Assembly (NCBI GenBank): GCA_041686915.1
Contig: JAWLDB010000047.1
Span: 1 to 15,525 of the forward strand
From: JAWLDB01 sp041686915
Lineage (GTDB): Bacteria > Bacillota > UBA994 > UBA5500
Direction of reading: 5' to 3'
Length of the DNA: 15,525 nt
Numbering within the stretch: the stretch's first letter is position 1; each line of letters begins with the position of its first letter. The translations under genes and the position numbers were made by a program. The notes under the pieces are model-generated. The model did not search any database. It had not been told where the DNA came from and saw only the letters and a list, made by a program, of their open reading frames with translations. Shown here in pieces: positions 8,301 to 15,158 of this stretch.

Positions 8301-8592
8301 ATAGCGCACTGCCAAGTCTAGCCTTGCGCTCCCGGTCGGTCTCTGCCCGGTAGGCCCGCTCGAGCTTGAGCTGGAAGCGTTCGCGCAGCTCGGCGGCAGC
8401 CTTCCTGGTGAAGGTGACAGCAGCCATATGTTCCACCTGGCAGCTGCCGCTGGTGATCAAGGCGGTCATACGGTCCACCAGGCTGGTGGTCTTACCTGAG
8501 CCCGCCCCTGCTTCTACCAGAAACGTCTGATCAAGCCGGTGCTTGATGGAATCTCGCGCTGCCTGGTCTGTCAGGGCAATCTTGTTACTCAT
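5368..8592 (-). CDS. addA: AddA/RexA-like helicase-nuclease (UvrD superfamily with PD-(D/E)XK domain)
   Basis: The 1074-residue protein is the ATP-driven 3'-5' translocase and one nuclease of a double-strand-break resection complex. Superfamily 1 motifs are complete: Walker A AGAGSGKTT with Lys34, motif Ia TFTRKAAAEL, motif II VDEFQDTD (Asp358, Glu359), VVGDPKQSIYRFR, MNLHKAKGLEAPVV, and YVAATRAK. The C-terminal nuclease has YGNVVHKALE (conserved His), GVIDLAF with Asp1006, DYKSD with Asp1019 and Lys1021, and QLELY. It is somewhat shorter than the roughly 1,200-residue AddA of bacilli. Its ATG lies inside the end of the upstream nuclease gene (8-nt overlap, ATGAGTAA), with GGAGGG about 12 bases before, so translation is probably coupled. 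A GC hairpin follows the stop. Assignment to AddA rather than another UvrD-nuclease rests on the partner gene. Confidence 0.88.
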   Translation of the reverse strand: MSNKIALTDQAARDSIKHRLDQTFLVEAGAGSGKTTSLVDRMTALITSGSCQVEHMAAVTFTRKAAAELRERFQLKLERAYRAETDRERKARLGSALSHLHLAFIGTIHSFCGRLLRERPIEAGLSPDFAELEAWEEKLLEKRAWDEYLAQMRIENPNLLQDLRELDVSASELEDVYKQLVLYSDVELETSQVPYPELQPVRDAVLGWFARVAALMPAIRPDDGWCPLQKHIRLVTRWQRSFDLSDDAYFLRLLAKLKSGGKPTQKRWHDGKLAKRLGEEFAELQASVIHPALQAWWEYRYQPLLKFIAPAVEHYQRLREQENKLNFQDLLLRTAQLLRGNQEVRAYFQRRFTHLLVDEFQDTDPIQAEIMLYLSGDDLSEQDWTQVRIRPGSLFVVGDPKQSIYRFRRADIDIYNQVKRQIKSSGGEVLHLTANFRSLTEIIDWVNQGFGELFSHSAEPYQAEYVPMQPVRLNAEGMHGGLKRLHLGEVDGRKQELILQEDVKQVTNWLNWALQGNLQLTRSDDELLMGHTHAAVAEDFMILVHYRRDMARYAQALEQLGIPYTMSGGNDIASCLPLWEIYYLMQSLADPEDQVALVAALRGLFFGISDDALYQFKLAGGEFSCLEPLPDLPAGIQADFKHAWETLNRYYQWSRELPASSALERIMADSGILPWTLTQPMGKGQTGYMLQALELLRQEEEKGLAGFAEAVDFLGQLLTSGTDEELDIEAGLRTGVRIMNLHKAKGLEAPVVILANPSRTADIPPVLHVRRTQGQAKGYLRVARKRGFTTDVIAQPPGWDDHEQEEQLFLAGESVRLLYVAATRAKNLLVVSYSQQHAKKSPWEALHAYLPDDAWEGELLESVGQDIKMTTAVTPEDLDKVRQIMRERLQLLSAPSYSQTSVTETAKGGQPVPTRFQTGRGMSYGNVVHKALELLATDSQLDLDELSLEMLREEGRDESEQAQVVDLLRKVLQAPIWQRMQAASERLTELPFGVYEQDTYLTGVIDLAFREGDAWVLVDYKSDTVADEAHLMELAEYYRPQLELYQRYFEQATGETVRECGILFTDVLRYITLE

Positions 8593-11500
8593 ACTGCTTC
8601 AACTCCCTCCAGGCGGCCAGGATATCTTCTGCCGCGTTCTCCAGCCGGGATTTCATTCTGGCGGCTGCCTGACTCGAGCGACAGATGGCCCGGTAGTCAC
8701 AATAGGTGCAGTGGCCATCGTCATCAGTTGGGCAGAATGTACCGGAGCGCAGCAGGTCGAGCAGATGGCCGACTGCTTCCAGCGCCAGCCGCCGATTGGC
8801 CTGAGGACGGCGAATGCGCTGACCCTCTCCCTTCTCAGTTGGGAAGACGTAACCAGCCGTGGTCACCCGGGCCGCCGGGTCCTTGCCACTGCGCTGCAGA
8901 ACCTGCTCCAGTGCCAGGCTATAGAGGGCATGCTGCAACTGCTGCCCGCGCTTGATGTAGCCGTCATCGTCATAACCATAGGCGCTACCAGTCTTGAAGT
9001 CCCACACCTGGTACTCGCCATCATCCACAAAGTCCACCCGGTCGATGCGTCCCCGTAGGCGAATTAGGCTGCCATCGAGCAACTCAAGGGTGACCGGCTC
9101 GGCCAGGCCGAGGCCGGCATCTGCTGCTTCCTCGGGACCAAATCCAAAAGGCACCTCAAAATAGGCCGGGCGAGCTTGTGCCAACTGTTCTTTCTCCAGG
9201 CGCCAAAAGACTGCCAGTCCACGCATCAGCTGCTCGTGTTCGTGATCGTACACGAGCTGAGACGGCGGGGGCACTTCTTCCTTCAGTTCGGTGATCAGTT
9301 CTTCGGCAATTTCATAGAGCATTGTTTCCCCTGGCGGCTGCGCCTGTGCTGCTGGCGCATAAGCCTGCCGCTGGAAGCGGCAGTAAATCTCGTGCAGCAG
9401 CGTGCCGCGGGTTAGTGGGTCGAGCCAGACCAACTGGTCAGGCGATACTGTCTCAACCGGACTCAAACGTAAAGCATAGCGCAGGAACCAACTGTAGGGA
9501 CAGCGTGCCAAGGACTCAAGTTGGCTGGCGGATAGGGCACGTCTGCTAAGGCGTGGATCCACCTTGGCCGGGTCTACGTTTACCTTACCTTCATACACGG
9601 TCAAATCTAGCTGCAGCCTGCCTTGCCAAGCCGTGATACCGGCTCTGAGACCTGGGTAGCAATCTAGCACTGCTGCTACCTGACTAAGCAGGCTTGGCCT
9701 ACCGCCATCGCCAAGCCACCATTCGTCTTCATCCAGTGCCTGGTCCTGTTTGTCTGGCAGGTAGCCGGTCGGCGCAGGCAGTTTCCCCAGCATCTCGGTA
9801 TAATCAACGTCAGGCTTACCCTGCAGCAAGCGATAGACCTGCAGCAAAAGGGCAGCCGGGGCAGAAGGTTTGCCCTCGACAACGTTCTGACAGGAATAGC
9901 TGAGGGTAACCGGGCCACGCCTGGAAGCCAGGAAACGCACCATGCGGTAGACGTTGCGTTCCGGGCTCTGCCGGCGGAGCATCAGGCTAGCGGAAATGCG
10001 AGCGCGCTCCTCATCCAGTAGCACCGGGTCCTGCTGACCCTCGCCCGGGAAGAGGTCTGCTTCCAACCCAACCAAGTAAGTATAAGGGCGGTGCTCCCAT
10101 CCGGCCTGGCTGAAGCCGACCACGTGCAAGTGACCTGGGCGCGGAGCAGAAGCGCCTACGTTGGCCCCTGCCAACCAGAGCCTGATGCGGCGGCAGGCAA
10201 CGCTCAAGCTGAAACGACGATTAGTTGAGCAGGCAGCTTCCTGCAGGGCACCCTTGATGGTAGCGACCGCGAAATCCGAGATCTCCTGATGGGCCGGAGA
10301 ATGCTGTTGCACCAGCCTGATCAAGCCTTGGCAGAGTGCAACGAAGTCCACGCAGCCGCTCTCGTCCGGAGCGGGGATGTTGCTGAAAAGACTGTTGGTG
10401 AGGCCAATTAGCTCCTGGAGGTGCTCCAGCTGACTGGCTACATCCCATTCGTCCGCGTCGTGGGCCTGCTGAATGCGTTTCTGCAAGGCGGGAAGCAGAC
10501 GCAGATAACGTTCCCGCCCAAAGCCGATGCCGGCAGAGCGCAACAGTTTAGCCATGCTGGCGCTATTCTGAGAGTTAATATCTCCCCCGACCAACAGGCG
10601 GTATAATTCAAGTTCTGAGTAGTCATTTTCCAGCCAGTTAAGCAGCCCGAACATCAGTCGCCCTGGTCCCGTGAAGTGCAGTGGAACGCCCTCGGCAAAC
10701 GTCAGCGGGATTTCGAACCGTTTGGCCATTGCATAGAGCAGAGGGATGTACCGCTCACCGCGGGTATAGCAGATGACGGCTTGATCGAAGGGAATGCTCC
10801 CGGCAGCGAACTGGCGCAAGATAGCCCGCACTTCATTGGCAGATCCGTAGGACCTAGTGATATTGATATCCTGAACAGCAGCTTCCGCTGGGATCGCTTC
10901 AATGTCGTACAGCCAGCTAATACGGGAAACTGGCTGGGGTGAGTTATCTTCTTTGTAGAGTTCTTGGAAAGGATTTGGTAGCCCCAAGACGGGCTCATCA
11001 GGCAGGGTTATGCGCCGCCCGTCACTGAGCTGATTGAGGAAGGTGGCTGCTAACTGCTCAAGCTCCAGCTGCTCAGGAACCAGGAACAGAGCACCCTGGT
11101 AAAAGGACTTGGCGCCTAAGGAGAGGGTGGCGATAGCCTTACTCAGGCTGTCGGTTTCGTCCGAGAAGCCTGATGCCTGTAAACGCTGCTCGAAACCTGC
11201 AAGCAGTTGCTTCACTTCCCTACCCTTCTCAGGGTCGATGAACCTGTCTTCCATAAGCTCATCTGCCCGTACCCCCGCTTTACGCAGCGCCTGTAAGGAG
11301 TCGTAGAGCACGCGGGTCAGGTCGGCTTGTTCATTTCTATGTAAGGCACGGAAATACCTAAGCTGAGTGTTATCATCCATGTCCTGCAGCAGGTCATCCA
11401 GCAGGCTTAACCCCTGCCCCCTGCTTAGGGTATTACCTATGCCACCTACCTCGCCCGCTAAATCCTGTATCGTCACCGGGTGCAGGTTGACCCAGGCGGT

Positions 11501-11623
11501 GCCGTGGCGCGCCAAGGCCGCGAGCAACTGGTGCCCGGCTTGATGCGAAGGCACGACCAGCAGCTTCTGCCGCAGACGGTGGTCCCGACAGATCTCGGCC
11601 AGTTTATGCAAAAGTGCGTTCAT
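8585..11623 (-). CDS. addB: AddB/RexB-like 4Fe-4S nuclease subunit (PD-(D/E)XK)
   Basis: The 1012-residue partner of AddA has a C-terminal nuclease domain: LLHEIYCRF (His), LRGRIDRVDF with Asp861, DFKTG with Asp875 and Lys877, and QHALY. Four cysteines surround it as in the iron-sulfur staple of AddB: Cys708 in LARCPYSW, then Cys972, Cys975 and Cys981 in a C-x2-C-x5-C pattern. The N-terminus (KLLVVPSHQAGHQLL) has the AddB-like fold start but no Walker A, resembling RexB more than Bacillus AddB. The middle is a degenerate helicase-like region that probably scans DNA. The ATG at 11623 follows AAGGGGG by about 10 bases. The gene is first in the operon and diverges from the peptidase gene at 11849. 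The subunit name is inferred from domain order and the adjacent helicase. Confidence 0.85.
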   Translation of the reverse strand: MNALLHKLAEICRDHRLRQKLLVVPSHQAGHQLLAALARHGTAWVNLHPVTIQDLAGEVGGIGNTLSRGQGLSLLDDLLQDMDDNTQLRYFRALHRNEQADLTRVLYDSLQALRKAGVRADELMEDRFIDPEKGREVKQLLAGFEQRLQASGFSDETDSLSKAIATLSLGAKSFYQGALFLVPEQLELEQLAATFLNQLSDGRRITLPDEPVLGLPNPFQELYKEDNSPQPVSRISWLYDIEAIPAEAAVQDINITRSYGSANEVRAILRQFAAGSIPFDQAVICYTRGERYIPLLYAMAKRFEIPLTFAEGVPLHFTGPGRLMFGLLNWLENDYSELELYRLLVGGDINSQNSASMAKLLRSAGIGFGRERYLRLLPALQKRIQQAHDADEWDVASQLEHLQELIGLTNSLFSNIPAPDESGCVDFVALCQGLIRLVQQHSPAHQEISDFAVATIKGALQEAACSTNRRFSLSVACRRIRLWLAGANVGASAPRPGHLHVVGFSQAGWEHRPYTYLVGLEADLFPGEGQQDPVLLDEERARISASLMLRRQSPERNVYRMVRFLASRRGPVTLSYSCQNVVEGKPSAPAALLLQVYRLLQGKPDVDYTEMLGKLPAPTGYLPDKQDQALDEDEWWLGDGGRPSLLSQVAAVLDCYPGLRAGITAWQGRLQLDLTVYEGKVNVDPAKVDPRLSRRALSASQLESLARCPYSWFLRYALRLSPVETVSPDQLVWLDPLTRGTLLHEIYCRFQRQAYAPAAQAQPPGETMLYEIAEELITELKEEVPPPSQLVYDHEHEQLMRGLAVFWRLEKEQLAQARPAYFEVPFGFGPEEAADAGLGLAEPVTLELLDGSLIRLRGRIDRVDFVDDGEYQVWDFKTGSAYGYDDDGYIKRGQQLQHALYSLALEQVLQRSGKDPAARVTTAGYVFPTEKGEGQRIRRPQANRRLALEAVGHLLDLLRSGTFCPTDDDGHCTYCDYRAICRSSQAAARMKSRLENAAEDILAAWRELKQYE

Positions 11624-11660
11624 GTATCCAATCCCCCTTTAGGGTGTTCATGGTCGTGAT

Positions 11661-11684
11661 GTAGGGACACAGCATGCTGTGTCC
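11661..11684 (+). repeat. GTAG-footed perfect palindrome (REP-like element)
   Basis: GTAG (11661-11664) directly precedes a perfect 20-bp palindrome, GGACACAGCATGCTGTGTCC (11665-11684). The same design, a GTAG foot plus a hairpin, occurs at 15159-15211 and 15236-15260. The sequence closely resembles the right half of the 15159 element. It lies 38 bases upstream of the addB start, inside the divergent intergenic region. Confidence 0.65.
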
Positions 11685-11709
11685 AATGTAATATGTTTCA
11701 ATTCTCATA

Positions 11710-11760
11710 GGGGCCTGACTTTTCCTGCCAAGGCCATGAATTGGCAGGGCGATGGGCCCC
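11710..11760. repeat. Nested inverted repeat in the addB-peptidase intergenic region
   Basis: An inner stem CCTGCCAA (11724-11731) / TTGGCAGG (11741-11748) lies inside an outer stem GGGGCC (11710-11715) / GGCCCC (11755-11760). The sequence just before it is CATAG, one base from the GTAG foot of the neighbouring element, so it may be a degenerate member of the same group. Confidence 0.45.
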
Positions 11761-11784
11761 GACCGATATGCCTGTCGGCAGGAC

Positions 11785-11814
11785 TTGGCGGGACAAGAAG
11801 AGAAGCTGTATAAC
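11785..11814 (+). promoter_or_regulatory. Sigma-70-type promoter for the M20 hydrolase operon
   Basis: TTGGCG (11785-11790) and TATAAC (11809-11814) are separated by 18 bases and lie 35 bases before the ATG at 11849. The -10 box matches consensus at 5 of 6 positions and the -35 at 4 of 6. Its position excludes upstream in-frame starts such as 11741. Confidence 0.5.
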
Positions 11815-11848
11815 TAAAGATAATGGCGTGATTATGGGAGGAAAGCAG

Positions 11849-13114
11849 ATGAGGATAGATAAGCTTGATCAGATATTGGAGAACCAACAGGAGCAGTTGA
11901 TAGCGCTGGTGCAGCGCCTGGTTGCCATCCCCAGCATTTCCGGGGAAGAAGCCGCCGTTCAACAGGTGATTGCGGAGGAAATGGCTGCGCTCGGGCTACA
12001 GGTCGACCAGTGGTGCCCGACCGTCGATGAGCTGAAAGACTATCCCGCCTTCGGTATGGTAGATGCAAGGGGTTTAGGTAGTAGGCCTAACGTAGTGGGG
12101 ACCTTGTCGGGCAGTGGCAAAGGCCGTAGCCTGGTGATCAACGGCCATGCCGATGTGGTACCCGAAGGTGATGCATCTACGTGGGAGCACCACCCCTGGC
12201 AAGGGACACTCAAGGATGGCAAACTGTATGGCCGGGGCAGCTGCGACATGAAGGGCAACTTGGCTGTAGCCCTGTATGTACTGTGCGTACTGCAGGAAGC
12301 TGGCATTAAGCTGCAGGGTGATGTACAGCTTTGGTCGGTGATTGGAGAAGAAACCGGTGGAGTAGGCACTTTGGCAGCCATTGCGCGCGGCCACCGGGGG
12401 GACGCAGCCATTATCCTGGAGCCGACTAATCTCGAGATCGTACCTGCCCAGGCCGGAGCTGCTACTTTCCGGCTGACGGTCCCCGGCAAAGCGGCCCATG
12501 GCTCGATGCGCAACGAGGGAGTTAACCCGGTGGAGAAGTTCATTCGCTTGCATACCGCGATGCTGGAGCTGGAACAACGCCGCAATGACGAGTTTCAGCA
12601 CCCCTTCTTCCAAGGAGTGCAGAACAAAATACCCCTCTCGATTGGTACGGTGCAGTCAGGTATCTGGCATTCCAGTGTACCTGACCGGCTGGTAGCGGAA
12701 GGACGCTATGGTGTGCGCGTCGGCGAGACGATCGAGGAAGCTCAGGCCGAGCTGGCTAAGAGCCTGCAGCAGGTAAGCAGTCAAGATGAGTGGCTAAGCA
12801 AACATCTACCCATTCTGGAATGGATCGAGGGACAGTTCGAATCGACCGAGATTGATGCAGATGAACGAGTACTGCAAGAGCTGGCCACGGCCTGCCGGGA
12901 TGTACTGCAGCAAGAACCACGCCTGCGCGGCGTTACCTACGGTTCGGATATGCGCCTTTTGGTCAACCACGCGGGCATCCCGAGCGTATTATTTGGCGCT
13001 GGGGACATCCGTACTGCCCATGCCGCGGATGAGTTCATAGAAGTAGATGAGTTGGTGACCCTCTCCAAAGTATTGCTCAGACTGATCCTCTCATGGTGTG
13101 GTTATAGTGAATAA
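11849..13114 (+). CDS. M20 family metallohydrolase, ArgE/DapE type deacylase
   Basis: The 421-residue cytoplasmic enzyme should hydrolyse an amide bond of an N-acylated amino acid or similar small molecule using two zinc or cobalt ions. Expected ligands are visible: His100 in NGHADVVP with Asp102, Asp133 in GRGSCDMKG, the catalytic pair Glu167-Glu168 in GEETGG, Glu191 in ILEPTN, and His391 in TAHAADEF. The dimerisation (lid) domain lies between, with VPGKAAHGSMRNEGVNP. The EWIEGQFESTEI segment is like acetylornithine deacetylase and the thiamin-salvage deformylase YlmB, so the substrate stays open. ATG 11849 follows GGGAGG by 7 bases; the frame is open further upstream but that part lies before the promoter. 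The 3' end overlaps the next gene by 17 bases, suggesting coupling. Confidence 0.9.
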   Translation: MRIDKLDQILENQQEQLIALVQRLVAIPSISGEEAAVQQVIAEEMAALGLQVDQWCPTVDELKDYPAFGMVDARGLGSRPNVVGTLSGSGKGRSLVINGHADVVPEGDASTWEHHPWQGTLKDGKLYGRGSCDMKGNLAVALYVLCVLQEAGIKLQGDVQLWSVIGEETGGVGTLAAIARGHRGDAAIILEPTNLEIVPAQAGAATFRLTVPGKAAHGSMRNEGVNPVEKFIRLHTAMLELEQRRNDEFQHPFFQGVQNKIPLSIGTVQSGIWHSSVPDRLVAEGRYGVRVGETIEEAQAELAKSLQQVSSQDEWLSKHLPILEWIEGQFESTEIDADERVLQELATACRDVLQQEPRLRGVTYGSDMRLLVNHAGIPSVLFGAGDIRTAHAADEFIEVDELVTLSKVLLRLILSWCGYSE

Positions 13115-14228
13115 CCGTCCATGGGTTAAGAAAGTACTGACACTGGCTATAGCCGTTAGTCTGGATACGCAGTTGTTGCTGCCAGGCGGTGCCTTTGGGT
13201 ACTTGGGTGCCAGCTGGATGCTTGGCAGCAAGGCAGTATTGGAGACGCCCGTTCTTTACTACTGGATAACTGCACTGCTGTCGGGCGGCATTCTAGCCCT
13301 ATCCGGGCAGTATCTGCTTGCAGGGATGATGCTGGTGCATTACCTGCTCTGGCAGATTGCGGACCGGAAGTACACACAACCACTACTACTGTTGGCGGCA
13401 CTTTTTGCGTCCGTTGTGCAGGTAGTTTTGAAGCCGACAGTCTGGCCTGGGGCACTGCTCGCTGCAGCGTTGCAGCTGGCTGTCTATATTAGCTCGAGAA
13501 ACGCATGTGGAGACAAGCTGAGACGGGTCAGGCAACGGGAGCGAAATATCCGCATGGCAGAAAAGCTCGAGTTAATCGGCACGCATGCTAAAGGCCTAGA
13601 GGTGCTAAGCGGACTGGAATCGGAAGCGGCAGCTTGCACTGAACAAGCTTACGCGGTATATCAGCAGGCTGAGCACCTGGCGCGGTCTAAAACTATCGTG
13701 CCAGAACCGTTCTCCAGCGAGGTGTTTGCGACCGCCCAAACTACCCATCAGATGAGGCAGAAAATCGGGGCCACACAAAAAGGATTGCTTGAACGGCTGC
13801 ATGGGATGCTGCCGAGAGAAGCAGCAGCGCTAAGCAGCGTCTGTAGCTGGGTAACAGACTATCTGCAGGCTGACAGCCGGCTTGCACATGTTCAGCTCGA
13901 GCCGAGGGTGCAAGTGATGGATGATTCGTTCATAGACCCGGATAAACAGTACGCACTAGTCTGTCTGCTGCTGGGCATGAGCCGACGGGCTCTCTCAGGC
14001 TATCAAGGAGAGACTGCGCTACTCTTCATATCAGCCTTTGGCTCAAACAAACGAACACGGCTAACGCTGGCCATTCAAGATCCGGATATGCCCGCTCTGA
14101 CCGGCGAATGGCCGCGGTTAGCCCCGCTGGACTTGCGTGAACTCGCGCCGTTTGCCGAGACCCTGGGGGCAACCTGTAGCAGCGGTAGTGGTAGCGAAGG
14201 ACAGAAGCTATACGTGGTGCAGTTCTAA
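13098..14228 (+). CDS. Membrane protein with degenerate histidine-kinase-like C-terminus
   Basis: This 376-residue protein has about five hydrophobic segments between residues 9 and 133, then a helical cytoplasmic region. Residues about 150-245 look like a dimerisation/phosphoacceptor region. His217 in TTHQMRQK sits where I would expect the HEIKKD-type box of some Firmicutes sensor kinases (from memory of that family). Residues about 275-376 resemble a GHKL ATPase in outline (DPDKQYALVCLLLGM near the N-box position, FAETLGATCSSGSGSEG near the G2 end). However, the N-box Asn and the DxGxG box are not recognisable; IQDPDMPAL stands in place of the latter. It may be a pseudokinase or ligand sensor. 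The start is GTG 13098, with GTG 13107 as an alternative; neither has a strong ribosome binding site, fitting coupling to the overlapping peptidase gene. Function unknown. Confidence 0.8.
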   Translation: MVIVNNRPWVKKVLTLAIAVSLDTQLLLPGGAFGYLGASWMLGSKAVLETPVLYYWITALLSGGILALSGQYLLAGMMLVHYLLWQIADRKYTQPLLLLAALFASVVQVVLKPTVWPGALLAAALQLAVYISSRNACGDKLRRVRQRERNIRMAEKLELIGTHAKGLEVLSGLESEAAACTEQAYAVYQQAEHLARSKTIVPEPFSSEVFATAQTTHQMRQKIGATQKGLLERLHGMLPREAAALSSVCSWVTDYLQADSRLAHVQLEPRVQVMDDSFIDPDKQYALVCLLLGMSRRALSGYQGETALLFISAFGSNKRTRLTLAIQDPDMPALTGEWPRLAPLDLRELAPFAETLGATCSSGSGSEGQKLYVVQF

Positions 14229-14240
14229 CCACTAGGAAAA

Positions 14241-14265
14241 AGCAGGGAGCCTCAAGCTCCCTGCT
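14241..14265. terminator. Hairpin terminator between convergent genes
   Basis: AGCAGGGAGC (14241-14250) pairs perfectly with GCTCCCTGCT (14256-14265) over a 5-base loop. Read on the minus strand it is followed by a T-tract, ideal for the DUF1450 gene that ends at 14279. It also lies 12 bases after the membrane-protein stop on the plus strand, where the T-rich tail is poor. Confidence 0.75.
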
Positions 14266-14278
14266 GCTATATGTGCGG

Positions 14279-14515
14279 CTATTCCTTGATGAACTCGCCC
14301 ATTTCTAACACTGCCTTGACCAGATCATCGGCTGTCTCAGCCGTGACGAGTTGGCCATTCACCCGTACTATGTATTCGGTGGCACACTCAGCACAAGCCA
14401 CGACGCATTTGGCCTCGCGCATCCGGAGGCGGCCTTTAGCCAACGGTTCAAGCTTCTCCCAGACCTCTCTCCCCTTGATCCGGAAGTTCTCGGTGCAAAA
14501 TGTCAGTTCAATCAT
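14279..14515 (-). CDS. DUF1450-like small cysteine protein
   Basis: The 78-residue protein has Cys7 in ELTFCTEN and a CVVACAEC cluster (Cys37, Cys41, Cys44), followed by YIVRVNGQLVTAETADDLVKAV. This matches the YuzB/DUF1450 layout: an N-terminal Cys, a Cys cluster, and then a 'function of this residue in the product is carried by a V-N-G' beta hairpin and a final helix. The cysteine pattern suggests a metal or iron-sulfur site or thiol redox role in the cytoplasm; no function is established to my knowledge. I chose ATG 14515 because GAGGGG lies about 7 bases before it; a GTG at 14536 would add seven basic residues but overlaps that site. It diverges from the flavin-binding protein gene at 14646 and ends in its own terminator. 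Confidence 0.8.
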   Translation of the reverse strand: MIELTFCTENFRIKGREVWEKLEPLAKGRLRMREAKCVVACAECATEYIVRVNGQLVTAETADDLVKAVLEMGEFIKE

Positions 14516-14558
14516 CTCTCTACCCCTCTTTTTCACGAAATGCTATGTAGAGTGTGTA

Positions 14559-14587
14559 TTGCCTCTATCTCTATCTGATATTATACC
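14559..14587 (+). promoter_or_regulatory. Possible promoter for the flavin-binding protein gene
   Basis: TTGCCT (14559-14564) and TATACC (14582-14587), spaced 17 bases apart, lie about 60 bases before the ATG at 14646. The match is moderate (4 of 6 at each box), and the AT-rich GATATTATACC allows other registers. Confidence 0.35.
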
Positions 14588-14645
14588 CTTGGACAAGGTT
14601 AAAGCAAAATTGGGCAAAACCATGAAGCAATAAGGGAGGATCAAT

Positions 14646-15137
14646 ATGTCAGGACATAACCACTCTATGCGACGCAAAGACAGAGCACTTTCCACTGAAC
14701 AAGCCTGGGAGCTGTTAACGAGCGAGGCCGTTGGCAGACTGGCGCTTGCCACCCCGCAAGGAGAACCTTACATAGTTCCGCTAAACCACGTAGTGATAGA
14801 TAACATCATCTATTTCCACTGCGCAACCGTAGGTCGTAAGCTGGACATCATCCGCGAAAACCCAAAGGCGTGCTATGAAGTAGACCGTTTCTTAGGGATC
14901 AAGGATGGCCCTGACGCCTGTGACTATGGCGCTTATTTCGAGAGCGCCCTGGCGTTTGGGGAATGTTTTGAGGTCATTGACATAGCACAGAAGGTTGACC
15001 TGCTCAACGAGTTGACCCGTCGACATGCGGCAGAGGGAGCGTCGTTTGGGCTGGTTACACCGGAGAGGGCAAAAACGGTTGCGTTGATTGGTATTAGAGT
15101 TGACGGCGTGAGTGGGAAGGCGCGGCCCGTGGTGTAG
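14646..15137 (+). CDS. Pyridoxamine 5'-phosphate oxidase-like FMN-binding protein (NimA-type)
   Basis: The 163-residue protein has the split-barrel flavin fold signature. RRKDRAL near residue 10 is typical of NimA-like members. GRLALATPQGEPYIVPLNHV (residues 30-49), IYFHCATVGRKLDIIRENPKACYEVD (55-80) and a C-terminal IGIRVDGVSGKA strand complete it. Such proteins bind FMN (some bind haem or F420) and reduce small substrates; the nitroimidazole reductase link is by similarity only. ATG 14646 follows GGGAGG by about 7 bases; the ATG at 14667 would remove a His-containing N-terminus and has no such site. The gene diverges from the DUF1450 gene, so the two may share regulation. Confidence 0.88.
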   Translation: MSGHNHSMRRKDRALSTEQAWELLTSEAVGRLALATPQGEPYIVPLNHVVIDNIIYFHCATVGRKLDIIRENPKACYEVDRFLGIKDGPDACDYGAYFESALAFGECFEVIDIAQKVDLLNELTRRHAAEGASFGLVTPERAKTVALIGIRVDGVSGKARPVV

Positions 15138-15153
15138 CGGCGCGCGGGCGCCG
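15138..15153 (+). terminator. Short GC hairpin directly after the flavoprotein stop codon
   Basis: CGGCGC (15138-15143) pairs with GCGCCG (15148-15153) over a GCGG loop, starting at the base after the TAG. Only TTACAGT follows, so termination is uncertain; it may instead protect the transcript 3' end. Confidence 0.35.
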
Positions 15154-15158
15154 TTACA

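Noticed and set aside
8539..9058. Plus-strand open frames over the addA-addB junction
   Set aside because: They lie antisense to two genes with clear nuclease motifs and read as unstructured, shadow-like peptides.
5368..11623. Antiphage defence system built on the UvrD helicase and PD-(D/E)XK nuclease
   Set aside because: The motif set, iron-sulfur cysteines and gene overlap fit the housekeeping AddAB/RexAB repair complex, and no other defence gene is adjacent.
11665..11686. Minus-strand promoter TTGGAC-N17-TACATC for addB across the palindrome
   Set aside because: Both boxes match consensus at only about half of the positions, and the palindrome explains the sequence better.
12040..12613. 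Long minus-strand open frames of about 180 codons inside the M20 hydrolase gene
   Set aside because: They are antisense to a gene with complete catalytic motifs, have low-complexity composition and lack convincing ribosome binding sites.
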